In this document: piece after piece, positions 61,450-64,000 of the stretch
Numbering within the stretch: position 1 is the stretch's first letter
Layout: each line of letters begins with the position of its first letter
Assembly: GCA_963823165.1 (NCBI GenBank)
Contig: CAWGKV010000014.1
Span: 85,381 to 149,380, forward strand
DNA: 64,000 nucleotides
DNA from: Roseiarcus sp963823165
GTDB lineage: Bacteria; Pseudomonadota; Alphaproteobacteria; Rhizobiales; Beijerinckiaceae
Direction: 5' to 3'
Made by a program: the position numbers and the translations under genes
Notes under the pieces: model-generated
Seen by the model: only the letters and a program-made list of their open reading frames with translations
The model's database searches: none
What the model was told of the DNA's origin: nothing

Positions 61450-63096
61450 TCAGTTCCCACCTTCCAGCAGCCGCCGGGCGATCACCTGCGCCTGAATCTC
61501 CGCCGCGCCCTCGAAAATGTTGAGGATGCGGGCGTCGCAGAGCACGCGCGAGATCGGGTACTCGAGGGCGAAGCCGTTGCCGCCGTGGATCTGCAGGGCG
61601 TTGTCGGCCGCTGCCCACGCCACCCGCGCGCCCAACAGCTTCGCCATGCCCGCCTCGAGATCGCAGCGGCGTCCCGCGTCCTTGGCGCGGCCGGCGAAAT
61701 AGGTGATCTGGCGGGCGATGTGGATTTCCACTGCCATCATCGCCAGCTTGTCGGCGACGCGGGGAAAATGGATCAGCGTCTTGCCGAACTGGGCTCGTTC
61801 CTTGGCGTAACGCAGGCCGAGCTCGAAGGCGCATTGCGCGACGCCGACCGCCCGTGCGGCGGTCTGAATGCGAGCCGATTCGAATGTCTCCATCAGCTGC
61901 TTGAATCCCTGTCCCTCGACGCCGCCGAGGAGCGCGTCGGCGGGGACGCGAAAGCCGTCGAATGCGATTTCGTATTCCTTCATGCCGCGGTAGCCGAGAA
62001 CTTCGATCTCTCCGCCCGACATGCCTTCGGCCGGGAAAGGTTCCGCGTCGGTTCCGCGCGGCTTCTCGGCGAGCAGCATGGAGAGGCCTTTGTAGCCCTT
62101 CTCCTGCGGATTGGTGCGGACGAGCAGCGTCATCACATCCGCCCGCACAGGGTGGGTGATCCAGGTTTTTGCGCCGTGGACGACATAGTGGTCGCCCTCG
62201 CGCGCGGCGCGCGTCTTGAGGCTGGCGAGATCGGAGCCGACATTCGGCTCGGTGAAGACCGCGGTCGGCAGGATTTTGCCGCTGGCGATCTTGGGCAGAT
62301 ATTTCTGCTTCTGCGCTTCGGTGCCCCCGACGAGGATCAGTTCAGCCGCGATCTCGGAGCGGGTGCCGAGCGAGCCGACGCCGATGTAACCGCGCGACAG
62401 CTCCTCCGAGACGACGCACATCGCGACCTTGCCGAGCCCCATGCCCCCGTAGGCCTCGGGAACAGTGAGGCCGAACACGCCCATCTGGGAAAGGCCGTCG
62501 ATGATCCCGAGCGGGATGTAGGCGTTGGCGCGGTGCCAGCCTTGCGCGTGCGGAACGACTTCGGCGTCGGCGAACCGGCGCATCTCGCCGCGAATGGCCT
62601 CCAGCGTCTCGTCGAGCCCGGAATCGCCGATCCCGCCGTCATGCGCTTTCGCGATCAAGTCGGCCAAGGCCTTGCGGTTGTCGGGCGTGTTGCCCGACCT
62701 GATCAGCGCCTCGACGACTGGCTCGTCGCGGAAGGGCTCGATGTCGGATTCCGACAGGCCGAAGTCCGCGAGGCGGACGATTTCGCCCTGGTTCATGGGG
62801 ATGCCGCCGAAGATCTGGGCGAGATATTCGCCGAGGCCGATCCGGGTCATCAGCTCCTCGGTCGGACCGAGGCGACCTTCCTCGTGCATGCGCCGTACGT
62901 AGGCGGCCATTTCCTTGATCGCCTCGACATAGGTGGCGAGCCATGCGAGGCCGTGGGCGACGCGCTGCTCTGCTTCCATCTTCGCGGCGCTGAGCTTGCC
63001 GTGACTGCTGACCCGCTCTCGGACGGCGCTCACCGCGCAATCCAGCAGACCCTCCGCGGTGAACTGGGCCTGGCGGGCGAGATCGTCGAGCGTCAC
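61450..63096 (-). CDS. Acyl-CoA dehydrogenase with N-terminal extension
   Basis: An FAD enzyme forming 2-enoyl-CoA from acyl-CoA, passing electrons to ETF. 548 residues, about 150 more than typical short/medium-chain enzymes; the extra N-terminal part is helical (ARQAQFTAEGLLDCAVSAVR, MAAYVRRMHEEGRLGPTEEL). Core motifs: LTVPEAYGGMGLGKVAMCVV, PTAVFTEPNVGSDLASLKT, TWITHPVRADVMTLLVR, IHGGNGFALEYPISRVLCDA and the catalytic-Glu segment RILNIFEGAAEIQAQVIARR. No partner genes are adjacent. Likely fatty-acid or branched-acid catabolism. Confidence 0.92.
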   Translation of the reverse strand: MTLDDLARQAQFTAEGLLDCAVSAVRERVSSHGKLSAAKMEAEQRVAHGLAWLATYVEAIKEMAAYVRRMHEEGRLGPTEELMTRIGLGEYLAQIFGGIPMNQGEIVRLADFGLSESDIEPFRDEPVVEALIRSGNTPDNRKALADLIAKAHDGGIGDSGLDETLEAIRGEMRRFADAEVVPHAQGWHRANAYIPLGIIDGLSQMGVFGLTVPEAYGGMGLGKVAMCVVSEELSRGYIGVGSLGTRSEIAAELILVGGTEAQKQKYLPKIASGKILPTAVFTEPNVGSDLASLKTRAAREGDHYVVHGAKTWITHPVRADVMTLLVRTNPQEKGYKGLSMLLAEKPRGTDAEPFPAEGMSGGEIEVLGYRGMKEYEIAFDGFRVPADALLGGVEGQGFKQLMETFESARIQTAARAVGVAQCAFELGLRYAKERAQFGKTLIHFPRVADKLAMMAVEIHIARQITYFAGRAKDAGRRCDLEAGMAKLLGARVAWAAADNALQIHGGNGFALEYPISRVLCDARILNIFEGAAEIQAQVIARRLLEGGN

Positions 63097-63232
63097 GAAG
63101 TCTTCTCCCCAAATCGACTATGCTGCGCCGCACAATGCTGTGTCGCCGTTCCGGTTGCAATGCGTCTTTTTGACGTGCTCGAAGGAAAATAGCCGCCTCA
63201 GCCCGTAGCGGCCGGCCCGTGGCGCGGCCTAA

Positions 63233-64000
63233 ATGACGAGGCGAGGCGCGCCAAGGAGGCGGCGAGGCAGATTGCGAACGCTGTATTCCATCATCTGGAG
63301 CGCGGCCGAGAAGTTCTTGGCCGACGACGGCTGGGCGATCGCCAGCTACATTGGCTTGACGCTGCTGATGTCCCTGTTCCCGTTCCTCATTTTCGTCGCG
63401 GCGGTGGCAGGCTTCCTCGGCTCGGCGGAGCTCGCGAAAGAGGCGGCGGGGCTGATCTTCGCGCAATGGCCGGAGGTCGTCGCGCGTCCGATCGCCGAGC
63501 AGGTGGCGAACGTTCTGACCGCGCCGCGCGGCGGCCTCCTGACGCTGGGCGCTGTGCTTTCGTCCTATTTCGCGTCGAGCGCCATCGAGGCGCTGCGGGT
63601 CGGCCTTAATCGGGCCTACGGTCTGGTGGAGAGGCGGCCTTGGTGGCTCCTGAGGCTTCAGTCGCTCGGTCTCGTGCTGATCGGCTCGCTCGCGCTGTTG
63701 ACGCTCGCGCTCCTGGTCGTGCTCGGCCCCCTGATCGTCGACGCCCTCTCGGCCTATTTCCCCTGGGTCGCCGCGGCGCGGCAAGTCCTGACGTTCGTCC
63801 GCATCGGCGTCGCGGCCTTCATGCTGGGGACGTCGCTGTTCCTTGCGCATCTCATCCTGCCGGCCCACCGGCCGAGGCTCGCCGATCTCGTGCCCGGCGT
63901 GTTGCTGACCTTCGTCGCCAGCATCGCCTTCGGCGAGGCGTTCGGCATGTATCTCAGCGAGTTCGTGCGCAGCTACATTTCCATGTACGCGGGCCTCGCA
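63233..64000 (+). CDS. YihY/UPF0761 membrane protein (3' end outside window)
   Basis: 256 codons from the ATG at 63233, open to the last base, so the gene is cut by the window. Starts with an arginine-rich tail, then ADDGWAIASYIGLTLLMSLF PFLIF-type first helix, SAELAKEAAGLIFAQWPEVV, LGAVLSSYFASSAIEALRVG LNRAYG, and further helices LVLIGSLALLTLALLVVLGP, IGVAAFMLGTSLFLAHLILP and LVPGVLLTFVASIAFGEAFG. This is the YihY family, formerly misnamed ribonuclease BN. Role uncertain, probably in envelope physiology. Confidence 0.9.
   Translation, partial: MTRRGAPRRRRGRLRTLYSIIWSAAEKFLADDGWAIASYIGLTLLMSLFPFLIFVAAVAGFLGSAELAKEAAGLIFAQWPEVVARPIAEQVANVLTAPRGGLLTLGAVLSSYFASSAIEALRVGLNRAYGLVERRPWWLLRLQSLGLVLIGSLALLTLALLVVLGPLIVDALSAYFPWVAAARQVLTFVRIGVAAFMLGTSLFLAHLILPAHRPRLADLVPGVLLTFVASIAFGEAFGMYLSEFVRSYISMYAGLA

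Noticed and set aside
61354..63192. 612-codon frame opposite the acyl-CoA dehydrogenase
   Set aside because: Shadow with no domain.
1..64000. CRISPR array, tRNA or rRNA genes, prophage
   Set aside because: No spaced direct repeats, no tRNA-like arm patterns noticed on reading, and no phage structural genes among the frames. A covariance scan for tRNAs was not possible here.

Overview
The window is high-GC DNA from an alphaproteobacterium, most likely of the order Hyphomicrobiales (Rhizobiales). The evidence is the dusB(nifR3)-ntrB-ntrC-ntrY-ntrX-D-amino-acid-aminotransferase-hfq-hflX gene order, a two-domain rhizobial-type cold-shock protein, an HWE histidine kinase with its response regulator, and a short-form prolyl-tRNA synthetase. 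It looks like ordinary chromosome with a few decayed accessory patches. I found no rRNA, tRNA, CRISPR array or prophage. The genus cannot be fixed from the sequence alone.

Layout. 1-5117: end of a glycogen operon (glgA, then one gene fusing GlgX debranching enzyme to MalQ glucanotransferase). 5118-12015: an intergenic repeat region, a three-gene minus-strand sulfatase cluster, and a second copy of the same intergenic repeat. 12016-20549: a CheB-CheR-PAS-histidine kinase fusion, a cold-shock gene interrupted by TAG, a DegP-like protease, a DedA protein and small genes. 20550-25170: a patch of decay holding a higBA-like toxin-antitoxin pair, small ORFs, adenine deaminase and a frameshifted FRG-domain gene. 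25459-28398: pdxY, a small exported protein, and phzF overlapping a NUDIX gene.

28484-39623: an IS200/IS605 remnant lying against the nitrogen-regulation operon, then hfq, hflX and a convergent frameshifted OmpR-type regulator. 40218-43011: an eight-helix membrane protein and an acyl-CoA synthetase. 43642-51533: a branched-chain amino-acid-type ABC transporter (binding protein, LivH, frameshifted LivM, LivG, LivF) followed by a D-amino-acid dehydrogenase-like oxidoreductase and an Asp/Glu racemase-like enzyme, probably one uptake-and-catabolism unit. 51585-55081: lolD, lolC/E, proS. 55216-64000: DUF1801 protein, PAS-GAF-PAS HWE kinase with a single-domain regulator, an M24-fold protein with degenerate metal ligands, an exported protein, a long acyl-CoA dehydrogenase and a YihY-like membrane protein cut by the window end.

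The most distinctive signal outside genes is a set of dispersed intergenic repeats. One is a roughly 40-bp element predicted to fold as a three-way junction, in five copies with compensatory changes. A second is a 190-210 bp quasi-palindrome in two copies that each carry that element. A third lies just downstream of both sensor-kinase loci. Four apparent frameshifts (two in the FRG gene, one in livM, one in the regulator) all look like one extra base beside a homopolymer, so sequence error must be weighed against real decay.
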